Positions 43,230 through 52,835 of a stretch of 64,000 bases of DNA are shown here, piece after piece (the first letter of the stretch is position 1; every line of letters begins with the position of its first letter). Origin of the DNA: Gimesia chilikensis (lineage in GTDB: Bacteria > Planctomycetota > Planctomycetia > Planctomycetales > Planctomycetaceae); the NCBI RefSeq assembly GCF_008329715.1, contig NZ_VTSR01000018.1, positions 1 to 64,000 on the forward strand. Direction: 5' to 3'. The notes beneath the pieces were generated by a model. The model was not told the DNA's origin and ran no database searches. It saw only the letters and a list, made by a program, of their open reading frames with translations. The position numbers were made by a program, and so were the translations under genes.

Positions 43230-44110
43230 TCAGCCGCCGTCGTTTAACCTTCCAGCTTACACCCCTGCTCGATCTGCTCCTGATTGTCATCTTTGCGCAA
43301 TTCATGGACACGCAGGAGACGACCGCCCGCATCGAACAGCGCGCCGAGACCAAAGTCACCCAGGCGGAAGAACAACTGACACATCTACAGCGACTCCAGG
43401 CATCGGAGGCGGAGCGGTTAAAACAACTCTCCGCAGAGAAAACCAAAGCACTCGAGGCGATCGAGAAGGCCCGGGAAGCCAATGCCGTCACGCAGGAAAG
43501 CATGCGGTTGCTGCAGCAGCAGTCAGAAAAAACGCAGATGGAACAGTCCGAGCAGATCGAACGCCTGCGTGATCAGCGCGACCGGGTCGGCGAACTCGTA
43601 CAACAGTTGTTCCAGCTACCGGAAGACACGCTGGATCCGCTGCTGAAATCCAAGGGGACTCCCGATTCCCCGGAAACACGCGAACAACGGGAACGCGTCA
43701 GAAAACAGCTCAAGGAACTGGCCGAGGCCCGCGGCGAAGATGTTGTGAGGCACTTCCTGACCTACGACGAACTCACCAAACGCAGCGACATCTGGGATCT
43801 CTATCTCACCGAGAATGGCATCTTTGAATTGCAGATTGGTGACAAGTCAGCCAGTTTCCGGGCGGAATCGCAGGCAGAGTTCGTTGATCGCTTTTATGCT
43901 GTCTACAAAACAACCCCGCAGCCTAAGAGCCTGGTGATCATTCTCTTCTCCTACGGAGATGCCAAAGCCTCCGTCCGCTTCGCCGCCACACAGGGGTTGC
44001 CCCTGGTCGCCGAACGCATGCGGGCCGACAGCAGCGGACGCACCCGCTTTGAATACGCGGTGATGGGCTTTGTGCCGCAGCCGACTGTTAAAAAAACAAC
44101 AGCTGAATAA
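43226..44110 (+). CDS. ExbD/TolR-like protein with long coiled coil
   Basis: The 294-aa product begins RRRLTFQLTPLLDLLLIVIF, a single membrane segment with Asp at the position found in ExbD/TolR/MotB proton channels. Residues about 30-160 are a long Glu/Gln/Arg-rich coiled coil (EAERLKQLSAEKTKALEAIE). The C-terminal 100 residues form a soluble domain (SVRFAATQGLPLVAERMRAD). ATG overlaps the stop of the ExbB-like gene. The coiled coil is longer than in classical ExbD. The target is unknown; no TonB or receptor is adjacent. Confidence 0.72.
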   Translation: MISRRRLTFQLTPLLDLLLIVIFAQFMDTQETTARIEQRAETKVTQAEEQLTHLQRLQASEAERLKQLSAEKTKALEAIEKAREANAVTQESMRLLQQQSEKTQMEQSEQIERLRDQRDRVGELVQQLFQLPEDTLDPLLKSKGTPDSPETREQRERVRKQLKELAEARGEDVVRHFLTYDELTKRSDIWDLYLTENGIFELQIGDKSASFRAESQAEFVDRFYAVYKTTPQPKSLVIILFSYGDAKASVRFAATQGLPLVAERMRADSSGRTRFEYAVMGFVPQPTVKKTTAE

Positions 44111-44316
44111 CAGATCGGCATTTGATTGCGCAGTCTGATATTTTTTAAGACGGATCCAGAAATACATACCAGAACCAGTCTCGAAGTCCCCTCAAGCCCA
44201 TAAAACACTTTGTTTTATGGCACTCCTGAAAACAGGCGGTTGACGAATCCCCATTTTGACTTGAGAATAGAAGTTGAATCAATCAGCAACGTAATAGAAA
44301 GGAAGGAGCGATACCC

Positions 44317-44613
44317 ATGTTACGCTACGAATTTCACGGTGGTTTGCTGGACGGATACAACGTCGGTGAAGATTCAACCGGGAATGAAAAACAGATCTTC
44401 GATAAAGCACACTTCTTCACCGAAGGTCGGCAGGGGCACCATTTCAATGAAATCCCCAAACCCGTTCTTGAAGAAGTAATCAAAGACAGTCATTCGCCAG
44501 AAGAAAAGGTCGATCGACTCCAGGAAATGATGTGCCATCGTTACACGGTCGAGAAAAAGGACCACGTCGGTGATGACGACGTCATTACCATGGCCTGGTC
44601 GACTAATAAGTGA
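44317..44613 (+). CDS. Small hypothetical protein
   Basis: The 98-aa, acidic soluble product starts MLRYEFHGGLLDGYNVGEDS with AAGGAG before the ATG, and is followed by a minus-strand gene at 28 nt. It contains EGRQGHHFNEIPKPVLEEVI and ends in DDDVITMAWSTNK. I do not recognise a family. The good ribosome binding site and lack of overlap make it a real gene. Confidence 0.65.
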   Translation: MLRYEFHGGLLDGYNVGEDSTGNEKQIFDKAHFFTEGRQGHHFNEIPKPVLEEVIKDSHSPEEKVDRLQEMMCHRYTVEKKDHVGDDDVITMAWSTNK

Positions 44614-44641
44614 CTCGCGGCAACAACGCTGCCGAGTCCCG

Positions 44642-45826
44642 TTAAATTCCCAGCTCTTCCCGGACTTCTTTGAATTTCTCGATTGCGAAATCGAGGTCTT
44701 CAATCGAGTGCGCCGCGGAAATCTGGGTCCGGATGCGCGCCTTACCCTGTGGCACCACGGGATACGAAAACCCGATCACGTAGATCCCCTTCTGCAGTAA
44801 CGCATCGGCGACCTGGGCCGCCAGCGACGCATCACCGAGCATGATGGGCACAATCGGATGCTCGCCTGGCAGCACATCAAAGCCAACCTGCGAGATGCCC
44901 GCGCGGAAATGCTTCGTGTTCGCTTCCAGCTTGTCGCGGAGTTCCGTCGAAGCGGTCAGCAGGTCGATGGCTTTGATCGACGCAGCCACAATCGGCGGTG
45001 CAACGGAATTCGAGAACAGGTACGGACGCGACCGCTGCCGCAACAGATCGATCACTTCTTTGCGACCACTGGTGTAACCACCGCTGGCACCACCCAGTGC
45101 CTTGCCCAGCGTTCCGGTCAGAATGTCAATCCGCTCCATCACGTCGTGGAATTCATGCGTCCCCTTGCCATGCGCTCCCATGAAACCGACCGCATGCGAA
45201 TCGTCGACCATCACCAGCGCATCATACTTATCCGCCAGATCACAGATCGCCGGCAGATTCGCAATGTAGCCGTCCATTGAAAATACACCATCGGTGGCAA
45301 TCAGACGGAAGCGGGCCGACTGTGCCGCCTTGAGTTGTTCTTCCAGGTCCTGCATGTTGTTGTTCTTGTAGCGGAACCGCTGCGCTTTGCAGAGCCGCAC
45401 GCCGTCAATGATGCTCGCATGATTCAGCTCATCCGAAATGATTGCATCCTCTTTCGTGAGCAGTGTCTCAAACAGCCCGCCGTTGGCATCGAAGCACGAT
45501 GTATACAGGATCGTATCTTCCGTCCCCAGGAACGTACTCAGTTTCTGTTCCAGGTCCTTGTGAATCGACTGGGTTCCGCAGATGAACCGGACCGACGACA
45601 AGCCGTAGCCCCACTGATCCAGGCCCTCATGGGCAGCTGCGATTACCTCGGGATGTTCGGCCAGTCCGAGATAATTGTTCGCGCACATATTCAATACCGG
45701 CTCACCGGCTGCCACGCGAATGTGTGCATCCTGAGGCGTGGTGATGATCCGCTCTGACTTATACAGGCCGGCATCTTTGATTTCTGCGAGCGTCTTTTCC
45801 AGTTCCTGTTTGATCGATCCGTACAT
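44642..45826 (-). CDS. kbl: Glycine C-acetyltransferase (2-amino-3-ketobutyrate CoA ligase)
   Basis: The 394-aa product carries the alpha-oxoamine synthase signatures: [51 protein letters not shown] and the PLP lysine in [18 protein letters not shown]. With CoA it splits 2-amino-3-ketobutyrate to glycine and acetyl-CoA. GGAT lies eight bases before ATG 45826. It is 45 nt downstream of tdh, the usual pairing for threonine degradation. Confidence 0.93.
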   Translation of the reverse strand: MYGSIKQELEKTLAEIKDAGLYKSERIITTPQDAHIRVAAGEPVLNMCANNYLGLAEHPEVIAAAHEGLDQWGYGLSSVRFICGTQSIHKDLEQKLSTFLGTEDTILYTSCFDANGGLFETLLTKEDAIISDELNHASIIDGVRLCKAQRFRYKNNNMQDLEEQLKAAQSARFRLIATDGVFSMDGYIANLPAICDLADKYDALVMVDDSHAVGFMGAHGKGTHEFHDVMERIDILTGTLGKALGGASGGYTSGRKEVIDLLRQRSRPYLFSNSVAPPIVAASIKAIDLLTASTELRDKLEANTKHFRAGISQVGFDVLPGEHPIVPIMLGDASLAAQVADALLQKGIYVIGFSYPVVPQGKARIRTQISAAHSIEDLDFAIEKFKEVREELGI

Positions 45827-45871
45827 GGGATTTATCCTGCTAAAGTTTGTGGCGTCGTGACGTATTCTGTC

Positions 45872-46903
45872 TTACATCTCATTCCAGTCGAGAATCACCT
45901 TGCCGGACTGGCCCGACATCATCACCTCGAACCCTTTTTCAAATTCGCTGGCATGAAAACGGTGTGTAATGATCGGACTGATATCCAGCCCGCTCTGCAG
46001 CATGACTGTCATCTTATACCAGGTCTCGTACATTTCGCGACCGTAGATCCCTTTCAGTGTCAGCATGTTGAACACGACGATGTTCCAGTCGATGGCAATC
46101 TCTTTTTCCGGGATCCCCAGCATCGCGATCTTTCCGCCGTGGCACATGTTGTTGAGCATGTCCCGAAACGCGACCGGGTTCCCTGACATCTCCAGTCCCA
46201 CATCGAAGCCTTCGGTCATCCCCAGTTCTTTCTGGGCGTTGGCAATCGTATTATCCCGTACGTCCAGCGCGAGTGTTGCCCCCATCTTTTTCGCGAGTTC
46301 CAGTCGGTACGGGTTCACGTCAGTGACGACCACATGCCGGGCTCCCGCATGTTTAACGACAGCTGCCGCCATCACACCAATCGGTCCTGCACCGGTAATC
46401 AGAACGTCTTCTCCCAGCACGTCAAACGAGAGGGCCGTATGGACGGCGTTACCGAACGGGTCGAAAATGGAAGCGACATCCCGGTCAATCGAATCGTCAT
46501 GATGCCAGATATTGGTCATCGGCAGCGAAATGTATTCGGCAAACGCACCTGGCCGATTCACTCCCACGCCCCGCGTATGAGCACACAGGTGTCGCCGTCC
46601 CGCGAAACAGTTCCGACAGCGACCACAGACGACATGCCCTTCACCGCTGACGATTTCGCCGGGAACATAATCAGCTACGTTCGAGCCGACTTCCACAATC
46701 TCGCCTACGAATTCATGGCCGACCACCATCGGCACCGGAATTGTCTTCTGTGCCCAGTCGTCCCATTTGTAGATATGGACATCGGTGCCGCAGATCCCCG
46801 TCCGATCGACTTTGATCAGCACATCATTGATGCCGATCGTCGGCTTGGGGACTTCTTCCAGCCAGAGACCCGGCTTTGACTCTTTCTTTACGAGTGCCTT
46901 CAT
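45872..46903 (-). CDS. tdh: L-threonine 3-dehydrogenase
   Basis: The 343-aa product (E. coli Tdh is 341) has the zinc-dependent MDR features: catalytic [15 protein letters not shown] and GHEFVGE, structural-zinc cysteines in [15 protein letters not shown], and the NAD site [14 protein letters not shown]. It oxidises L-threonine to 2-amino-3-ketobutyrate. A longer ORF reaches 47200 but overlaps the divergent regulator and is wrong. ATG 46903 has GGGGTG upstream. It is the first gene of the tdh-kbl operon, divergent from the XRE-cupin regulator. Confidence 0.92.
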   Translation of the reverse strand: MKALVKKESKPGLWLEEVPKPTIGINDVLIKVDRTGICGTDVHIYKWDDWAQKTIPVPMVVGHEFVGEIVEVGSNVADYVPGEIVSGEGHVVCGRCRNCFAGRRHLCAHTRGVGVNRPGAFAEYISLPMTNIWHHDDSIDRDVASIFDPFGNAVHTALSFDVLGEDVLITGAGPIGVMAAAVVKHAGARHVVVTDVNPYRLELAKKMGATLALDVRDNTIANAQKELGMTEGFDVGLEMSGNPVAFRDMLNNMCHGGKIAMLGIPEKEIAIDWNIVVFNMLTLKGIYGREMYETWYKMTVMLQSGLDISPIITHRFHASEFEKGFEVMMSGQSGKVILDWNEM

Positions 46904-46967
46904 GATTTCACCCCGGCGTGCAGAAATATTTTGGAGGATCAGCTGACTGAATCCTTTATAATGCCTG

Positions 46968-47032
46968 ATTATCCAGTATAATAGAAAACGGAAATCCATT
47001 TTGCAAGAGTCATAATCCGGTATATTGGAAAA
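46968..47032. promoter_or_regulatory. Two direct repeats between tdh and the XRE-cupin gene, candidate operators
   Basis: ATTATCCAGTATAATAGAAA (46968-46987) and ATAATCCGGTATATTGGAAA (47012-47031) share 16 of 20 bases, 44 bp apart. The first overlaps the -10 of a minus-strand promoter (TTGCAA, 17-nt spacer, TATTAT) for tdh. The second reaches into the ribosome binding site of the regulator. The layout suits joint control of tdh-kbl and the regulator itself. Confidence 0.6.
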
Positions 47033-47036
47033 AGAG

Positions 47037-47654
47037 ATGGCTGCGCCTTCGCCAGGAAAACAGACCGCCAGCAAACCTACGGCTGAGCTCTCCCCCGATG
47101 AGATCAGCGGGCAGCTTTCGCAGCGCGTACGTACCCTGCGGAAAGAGCGGGGCTGGTCACTCGATTCCCTCTCGGCCGCCTGCGGTGTCAGTCGTTCCAT
47201 GCTGAGTCAGATCGAGCGGGGCGAAGCCAATCCCACGCTGGCCGTCACAGTGCGGATCTCACAGGCCTTCGGCATCGCTCTGGGCGAACTGGTAGAAGCG
47301 CCGATCTCCACCTCATCAATTGAAGTCATCCGGGCCGACGATCGTACGTTTCATTATCGTTCCGATGACGAGTGCCGCATTCGGACGCTTTCCCCGTTGC
47401 ACCTCGAAAAGGACGTTGAGTTTTACGAAGTGCAGCTGCACTCCAACGGGAAACTGCAAAGTGCGCCCCACTTCAAAGGGACGCGCGAATTCCTGACCGT
47501 CGAAAAAGGCAAAATCGAACTGCAGTCCGGCGACGATACAACGGTCCTCGGTCCTGGCGATTCCGCCAGCTATCGAGTCGATGTGCCGCACACCATCAGA
47601 AATGCGGGCCGCGGCGAAGCCATGTTGTTCCTGGTCGTCATCTATCAGAACTGA
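47037..47654 (+). CDS. XRE-cupin transcriptional regulator
   Basis: The 205-aa product has an N-terminal XRE helix-turn-helix ([20 protein letters not shown], then [20 protein letters not shown]) and a C-terminal cupin ([32 protein letters not shown], and [10 protein letters not shown]). The cupin probably binds an amino-acid-type ligand. ATG 47037 is preferred; TTG 47025 is in frame. It is divergent from tdh-kbl and likely controls them in response to threonine or a product. Two direct repeats lie in the divergent region. Confidence 0.86.
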   Translation: MAAPSPGKQTASKPTAELSPDEISGQLSQRVRTLRKERGWSLDSLSAACGVSRSMLSQIERGEANPTLAVTVRISQAFGIALGELVEAPISTSSIEVIRADDRTFHYRSDDECRIRTLSPLHLEKDVEFYEVQLHSNGKLQSAPHFKGTREFLTVEKGKIELQSGDDTTVLGPGDSASYRVDVPHTIRNAGRGEAMLFLVVIYQN

Positions 47655-47680
47655 ATGCTGACAGTCACCAGGGTGACAAC

Positions 47681-48721
47681 TTACTGCTCGCAGGCAGAAA
47701 CTGGCTGCGGTTCCGTTTCCACGGGCTCCGGTTCCGACGAGGTCATGTACTTTTCGCGGTGTCGATCAGCCAGGATAGTGTCGATAAAGAACTGCGATGT
47801 GTGAAACATCAACAGCGGAAAGACAGCCGACGGAATCCCCGCGTTGCCGAACATCGACGCGTCCGTCGCCACGAAGACCGCAATCGGCAATGTCTTCTGG
47901 CTCCCCGCAATCGCACTGGCGATCTGGTCCCGCGGATGAAACCGAAACGTTTTGCCCAGCAGCAGATTGGTGAAAAAACCTCCCACATGCACCACGATGC
48001 AGCTGATCCAGACCACCGCGACCGCTGCCAGTGAGATGCCTACTTCCGAAGTCTGAATGCCATAGCCGGTCTGTACCGCAGCCAGCAGCACCATGAACAG
48101 CACGAAGATCAGTGCCACTGTTCCCAGTCGCGAAGTAATCCGATCGGCAAACTGTTTGATGGTCTTGTTCATCCGCAGGATCTGGCCGAACAGGACCGGC
48201 AGCATTGCTGCATAAAACAGCTTGGTGACCATGGCGAAGCGGTCGAATTCGATTTCGCGTGAGGTGATCAACAAAATCCAGAAAGGGACCGTCAGAAAGC
48301 AGGCACCGTTGGTGATCATCGTCACCATTAATGAGACGCCATCGTTTCCGCCCCCCCGCCGGGTCCAGACCGATGCACCACACAGGGTGCACGGAACACA
48401 CGCCATGATTACCAGGCCAATTTGAAAGTCGGCAGTCAGTTGCAGTGGCAGCAGTGCCCAGGCAATCAAAGGCAGCAGTATGATATTCGTTGCCAGCGAG
48501 AGAAACATCGGTCCCGGCTTGCGGATCGATGAGAGCAGATGCTCAGAGTTGAGACTGAGTGACATCAGAAACAACACAATCGCCGTCAGCCACGAAGGGC
48601 GAATGAACAGCTTTAAGTGTGACAGAGTTTCCTGCGATCCTTCGTGACCGGCATAGACGCCGCAGGCGATTACAACCGTAATGCAGAGCAGAAACCAGCG
48701 GCGTCGAAAAAAGGCAAGCAT
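47681..48721 (-). CDS. Bile acid:sodium symporter-like (SBF-like) transporter
   Basis: The 346-aa product has about nine to ten hydrophobic segments with the SBF-like pattern: the MSLSLNSEHLL region, LATNIILLPLIAWALLPL, and QIASAIAGSQKTLPIAVFVA near the C-terminal crossover. Gly and Pro in the helix breaks fit the family. It should be a sodium-coupled transporter of an organic anion. It lies 26 nt from the end of the convergent regulator. Substrate is unknown. Confidence 0.82.
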   Translation of the reverse strand: MLAFFRRRWFLLCITVVIACGVYAGHEGSQETLSHLKLFIRPSWLTAIVLFLMSLSLNSEHLLSSIRKPGPMFLSLATNIILLPLIAWALLPLQLTADFQIGLVIMACVPCTLCGASVWTRRGGGNDGVSLMVTMITNGACFLTVPFWILLITSREIEFDRFAMVTKLFYAAMLPVLFGQILRMNKTIKQFADRITSRLGTVALIFVLFMVLLAAVQTGYGIQTSEVGISLAAVAVVWISCIVVHVGGFFTNLLLGKTFRFHPRDQIASAIAGSQKTLPIAVFVATDASMFGNAGIPSAVFPLLMFHTSQFFIDTILADRHREKYMTSSEPEPVETEPQPVSACEQ

Positions 48722-48764
48722 GACTCAGTTTTCAGTTCGTATGGGGCGGGTGAGCAGCAGGGGG

Positions 48765-50480
48765 TTACTTTTTGTTGTTATCCCGGATTGTCTTCCAGCG
48801 TTCACTGAAATAAGCAAACGCGGGCTGCATCGCTTCGGGGCTGTGTTTCTCGTTCTCAGACAGCGAAAAGATCGCACTGTTCAGCTTGTCCGATTCTGCA
48901 TCTGCAATCGCCATGTGGAACATCACAGACAGCGAGCGTCCCAGCCACTTTCCCTGACCGTCGCGGTGAATATAGAACCGGTGTCGCAGGAAGGTGTCAA
49001 ACGAGCGCGCTGCACTCGCGTATTCTCCCTGGATGAACTGCCCGATCGCCATGAAGTAGGCTGCATTCTGTGCAGCTAGAACATGCATCTGCCGGATATC
49101 CGGCGGGACAACCAGATCCACGGGGAAGCGTTCCTCCAGTCGGGTCGAGACATAGCTTTTGATCGCCGCCGACTGATTCCCCATCAACTGTGTGATGCGG
49201 GTCTTGAGCAGCTTCTTGGTCGGGCTGCCCCAGGGAACTTCGAAGAATCCCTGGGCATTTTCTTTGCGTCCTTTGACGTCATAAGGCACCGGAGCGCGAA
49301 ACGGCAGTTTGACTATCGCCAGTTTCTTGGCTTCCTCACCGGTGACCGCTTCACTCTTGTCGATTTCCTGATCGGCGTATTCTGAAACCACGAGCGGGTT
49401 CTCTTTCAAAATTCCTTTGCCGATCGACTGGACGTGGCCGATGAACCCCGGGTCCCCTTCCAGGGGATCCAGGTTTCGATACAGCACGAATGTCTGTTTC
49501 CGCGACAGCGAGTCTTCCAGGCGACGCATGCGTGATGCCCACTCGCAACTGCGACCGATGATTTCAACCTGGGCCGTTTTCAGTTCCTCAGCAGAGAAAC
49601 GACTCTCGGCATATTTGCCGTACAGATTTTTCAGCAGCGCGGGATCTTTCTGGACCTCAGCAAACGTCGCGGGAATTTGGATCTGAATCGTATCCGCAGG
49701 CTGCTCAGGCGATGGGACCGGCATGCCCAGCACCGGATCGTAAAGATAAATCTGGTCTTCCAACAGCACACCAACCAGCAGCTTATACGGGGCCGGTTTC
49801 GCTGCTTCGAACAGAACGGCATCAATCCGCAGTTGACGCATCAGGTCGATGAAGACCCAGGCCCGCTGCTTCGCACTTCCGGATCCAATGACACAGATTT
49901 CATACGGTCCGAGAGGCAGTGCGTTCTTCGCATCGGGAACCAGATCGATGTTGTTCATGCAGTAGTAAAAAGCAGCGGTAGCGCGATCCCGGTCATTTTT
50001 CTTGCCCTCGATCGCCGCGGTCACCATTCCATTAAACAGCTGTGAATCTCTGATGAATTTTCCGTCGATCTCCGTGAAGCGGGTCAGCTCCAGCTTTGCC
50101 AGCTGTTCTTCGCTCAGGTATTTCTTCAGGAACGTTCGCTGAGAATCTTTCAGAGTCGGAGGCTCTGCATCGAACTTGCCACACTGGCCGGCCCACTCGT
50201 TCAAGAGGGAGAGAGCGCCTGTCAGCGTCGAGCTGATTCCCATCCGTTCCGGCTGCATCATGTTAATCGCATTATCGATATAACTGTGACACTCCGGATC
50301 TTCCTGTTCCGCTGCCGGATTGGCGGCACTGGTATTCGTTCCGCCGCCTTTCTTTTTCGTGGTATCTTTGCAGCCCGGAAGCGAAATCAGACAGCTGAGC
50401 AACAGGCAGAACAGACTGACGCCGGCCAGAACAGACGGGCGTTTTCCGGAATCTTGGCGGAGCAGAGAAGTCAGAATCAT
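48765..50480 (-). CDS. Large lipoprotein with transglutaminase-like region
   Basis: The 571-aa product has a signal peptide with lipobox LPGC (residues about 33-36), then a Lys/Gly linker. Around residues 165-235 the sequence AFYYCMNNIDLVPDAKNALP, AWVFIDLMRQLRIDAVLFE and IYLYDPVLGMPVP resembles a transglutaminase-like fold, with no clear catalytic Cys-His-Asp set. The C-terminal half is helical and has TPR-like stretches near 490-540. It is probably attached to a membrane. No family name is offered with confidence. It is separated from kdsA by 160 nt. Confidence 0.65.
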   Translation of the reverse strand: MILTSLLRQDSGKRPSVLAGVSLFCLLLSCLISLPGCKDTTKKKGGGTNTSAANPAAEQEDPECHSYIDNAINMMQPERMGISSTLTGALSLLNEWAGQCGKFDAEPPTLKDSQRTFLKKYLSEEQLAKLELTRFTEIDGKFIRDSQLFNGMVTAAIEGKKNDRDRATAAFYYCMNNIDLVPDAKNALPLGPYEICVIGSGSAKQRAWVFIDLMRQLRIDAVLFEAAKPAPYKLLVGVLLEDQIYLYDPVLGMPVPSPEQPADTIQIQIPATFAEVQKDPALLKNLYGKYAESRFSAEELKTAQVEIIGRSCEWASRMRRLEDSLSRKQTFVLYRNLDPLEGDPGFIGHVQSIGKGILKENPLVVSEYADQEIDKSEAVTGEEAKKLAIVKLPFRAPVPYDVKGRKENAQGFFEVPWGSPTKKLLKTRITQLMGNQSAAIKSYVSTRLEERFPVDLVVPPDIRQMHVLAAQNAAYFMAIGQFIQGEYASAARSFDTFLRHRFYIHRDGQGKWLGRSLSVMFHMAIADAESDKLNSAIFSLSENEKHSPEAMQPAFAYFSERWKTIRDNNKK

Positions 50481-50640
50481 AGCAGTTGTGGTTTCATAGT
50501 ATGGTACATTTCCACCCTCTCACTGATGGAAATGTGATGTTGAAGATGCGGTGCATTCACAGGTGATGAGCCGACAGAAGATCGATCATTCAACTGTCTG
50601 TTATCTATACTATAACCGATTCCCGGGCAGATGGAATGTC

Positions 50641-51483
50641 TTAAAGGGCGCTGTTTTCATTCACCAGGGTACGAAACCGCTGCAAATCCAGCGCAAAACG
50701 GGCAAACTCTTCCAGCGGCAGCATATTCGGACCGTCACTGAGCGCCTGTGAGGGATCGGGATGCGTCTCGGCGAAGATCCCGTCACAACCGCAGGCAACC
50801 GCAGCCCGGGCCAGGTAGGGGATCATCTCCCGCTGTCCGCCGGTCGATTTGCCTCCCGGTGTCTGCACGCTGTGTGTCGCATCAAAGATGACCGGCGGCC
50901 CCATCTGCTGCATGATGGGAATACATCGCATGTCATTCACCAGCCGACCGTAGCCGAAGGTCGTGCCCCGTTCGGTCAGCAGCAGCTGTTCCTGTCCGAA
51001 AGCCTCACATTTCTTGACGGCATGAATACAGTCTTCAGGCGCCACGAATTGAGGCTTCTTGATATTCACCACACCCCCATGTTTGAGAGCTGCTTTGGAA
51101 GCCGCTTCCAGCAGATCGGTCTGTCGTGCCAGGAAGGCTGGAATCTGCAGGATCCGACAGACTTCCGCCGCCGGAGCCGCCTGACCCGGTTCGTGAATGT
51201 CGGTCGTCACATCCAGACCCGTGACCTGTTTGACTTTCGCCAGAATCTCGAGGCCCGCTTCCAGTCCCGGTCCACGGAAACTGTCAACGCTGGTTCGGTT
51301 CGCTTTATCAAAGCTGCATTTAAAAACCAGTGACAGGTTATCCCGGGCGGCGATCTCGGCCAGTCGCTCCGCGGTGCTCAGCACCAGTTCTTCGCTTTCG
51401 ATTACGCAGGGGCCGGCAATGAACAACAGCGGTAACTGAGTGCCACACTGCAGCTTGCCAATCGTTACGGGGTTTTGAGCCAC
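50641..51483 (-). CDS. kdsA: 3-deoxy-8-phosphooctulonate synthase (KDO8P synthase)
   Basis: The 280-aa product has [43 protein letters not shown] and [14 protein letters not shown], all of KdsA. It joins phosphoenolpyruvate and arabinose-5-phosphate. Cys26 (AGPC) is the metal ligand of the metal-dependent class; E. coli-type enzymes have Asn there. GTG 51483 with AAGGAT upstream is the start. The gene implies lipopolysaccharide KDO synthesis, as expected of a planctomycete with an outer membrane. It precedes the lipoprotein gene on the same strand. Confidence 0.93.
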   Translation of the reverse strand: MAQNPVTIGKLQCGTQLPLLFIAGPCVIESEELVLSTAERLAEIAARDNLSLVFKCSFDKANRTSVDSFRGPGLEAGLEILAKVKQVTGLDVTTDIHEPGQAAPAAEVCRILQIPAFLARQTDLLEAASKAALKHGGVVNIKKPQFVAPEDCIHAVKKCEAFGQEQLLLTERGTTFGYGRLVNDMRCIPIMQQMGPPVIFDATHSVQTPGGKSTGGQREMIPYLARAAVACGCDGIFAETHPDPSQALSDGPNMLPLEEFARFALDLQRFRTLVNENSAL

Positions 51484-51522
51484 GGGAGAATCCTTTCAGT
51501 GGAAGTCGGAGATTTTTACGAA

Positions 51523-52419
51523 TTATGGTTCAATCGGCGGAGTGGGGCAAGGGACGATCAGCTTCAGCCCCCGGGGAATCACCCTGATTTCGGCCGGCGT
51601 CAACCCGGAGGAATCGCCGTCCGTCTGAATCGGTACCGGCCGGGTGGCCTGAATACGCAGCGAGCGGGCCTGAATCTTTTGAACGTGTTTCGACGTCAGA
51701 TGCGTCCCGCGGACAATCTGCCACAAGTAGAGCAGCATGCTGAAGACGCCCCGCCGCCGAAACAGGATCAGGTCCAGCATGCCATCATGGTCGACCGAGT
51801 CCGGCGAAAAATTCAGATTCAGACCATAGGCGGGAATATTCACAATGATCGCATGGTAGGCGGTCTCTTCCTCGGCACCGTCGTCAATGCTGATCAGCAG
51901 CGATTCGAACGGGTAGTCGTAGAGCGTTCTGAGGATCGGTTTCAGATAACTCAGGTAGGAAATGTTCCCTTTTCTCACCTGTGCCAGGTTTTCCACCACC
52001 GCGGCATCAAAGCCGATACTCGCCATCAACACGAATTTCCGCTGATCGAGCTGGCAGACGTCGATCTCTCGACACGCGCCCTGTTTGATCATCTCCGCCA
52101 CAAACGCCCCTGACTTGGGAATACCCAGGTAACGCGCCAACAGGTTCTCGGTCCCCAGGGGTAAGACCGCGATCCGCTGGTCGGGATAGCGGTTGACTAC
52201 ATCCTGCACCGTTCCGTCTCCCCCCGCTGCAACAATGCATACCGGCGGCGTGTCACGCGTGCGTTCTTCAACATACGTCTGCATCCGCTCCCGGTTGGAA
52301 AACAGACGCGGTCGGATGCCCCGCTGTTTCAGATGCTGTACCAGTTCCATGATCAGCGCAGCGCGATCGCCCTTTCCGGAAATCGGATTTCTCTGAATGG
52401 CGGCCCAGGCTTCAGACAT
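51523..52419 (-). CDS. Diacylglycerol kinase-like lipid kinase
   Basis: The 298-aa product begins with RNPISGKGDRAA and carries the nucleotide-binding VCIVAAGGDGTVQDVVNRYP and the LPLGTENLLARYLGI motif. SIGFDAAVVENL follows. This is the diacylglycerol/sphingosine kinase fold, with ATP binding at GGDGT. It probably phosphorylates a lipid such as diacylglycerol. It lies 39 nt upstream of kdsA and may share its transcript. A membrane anchor is not seen. Confidence 0.88.
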   Translation of the reverse strand: MSEAWAAIQRNPISGKGDRAALIMELVQHLKQRGIRPRLFSNRERMQTYVEERTRDTPPVCIVAAGGDGTVQDVVNRYPDQRIAVLPLGTENLLARYLGIPKSGAFVAEMIKQGACREIDVCQLDQRKFVLMASIGFDAAVVENLAQVRKGNISYLSYLKPILRTLYDYPFESLLISIDDGAEEETAYHAIIVNIPAYGLNLNFSPDSVDHDGMLDLILFRRRGVFSMLLYLWQIVRGTHLTSKHVQKIQARSLRIQATRPVPIQTDGDSSGLTPAEIRVIPRGLKLIVPCPTPPIEP

Positions 52420-52835
52420 TGTCAGTCGTTCTCAAAGTGGCGGTCGTTATCGAAAGGATCAGGTCAGGAAAACGGGAAATGCGGGTTTGTCTGTGTTTCA
52501 GGTCAGAATACTTGAGAAAAAGTCTTCAAATCTGCGCAGAACTTTCTAAAAATAGAAGATTCACTACCTTGTTTCTTAATTTTGGCTGACGGAAAGCCGA
52601 TTTCATAGGTACTGTCCCTCGAATGTTTCCGGCTTTCGAAATATTTTGAAGCAATGCCTGAAAACCGGAAATCGTGTTCTATCATTTATGAGTAGAAATA
52701 CGTAATAAAAGATTGAGATTACTTGTGTTCCAGTAAGCCAATTCGGTAAATTGGAGAATATAACAGGTGTCCTCGCTCATGATACAACTCAAAGTCAGGC
52801 AACAAGTGTCTTAGTGGACAAAGGCTGTTTTCATA
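52420..52835. other. Gene-free divergent region
   Basis: It separates the lipid kinase and the PAS-GAF-receiver gene. An AT-rich 60-codon minus-strand ORF (52503-52685) has no credible ribosome binding site. A small inverted pair GGCTGACGGAAAGCC lies near 52583. No known riboswitch was recognised. Confidence 0.4.
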
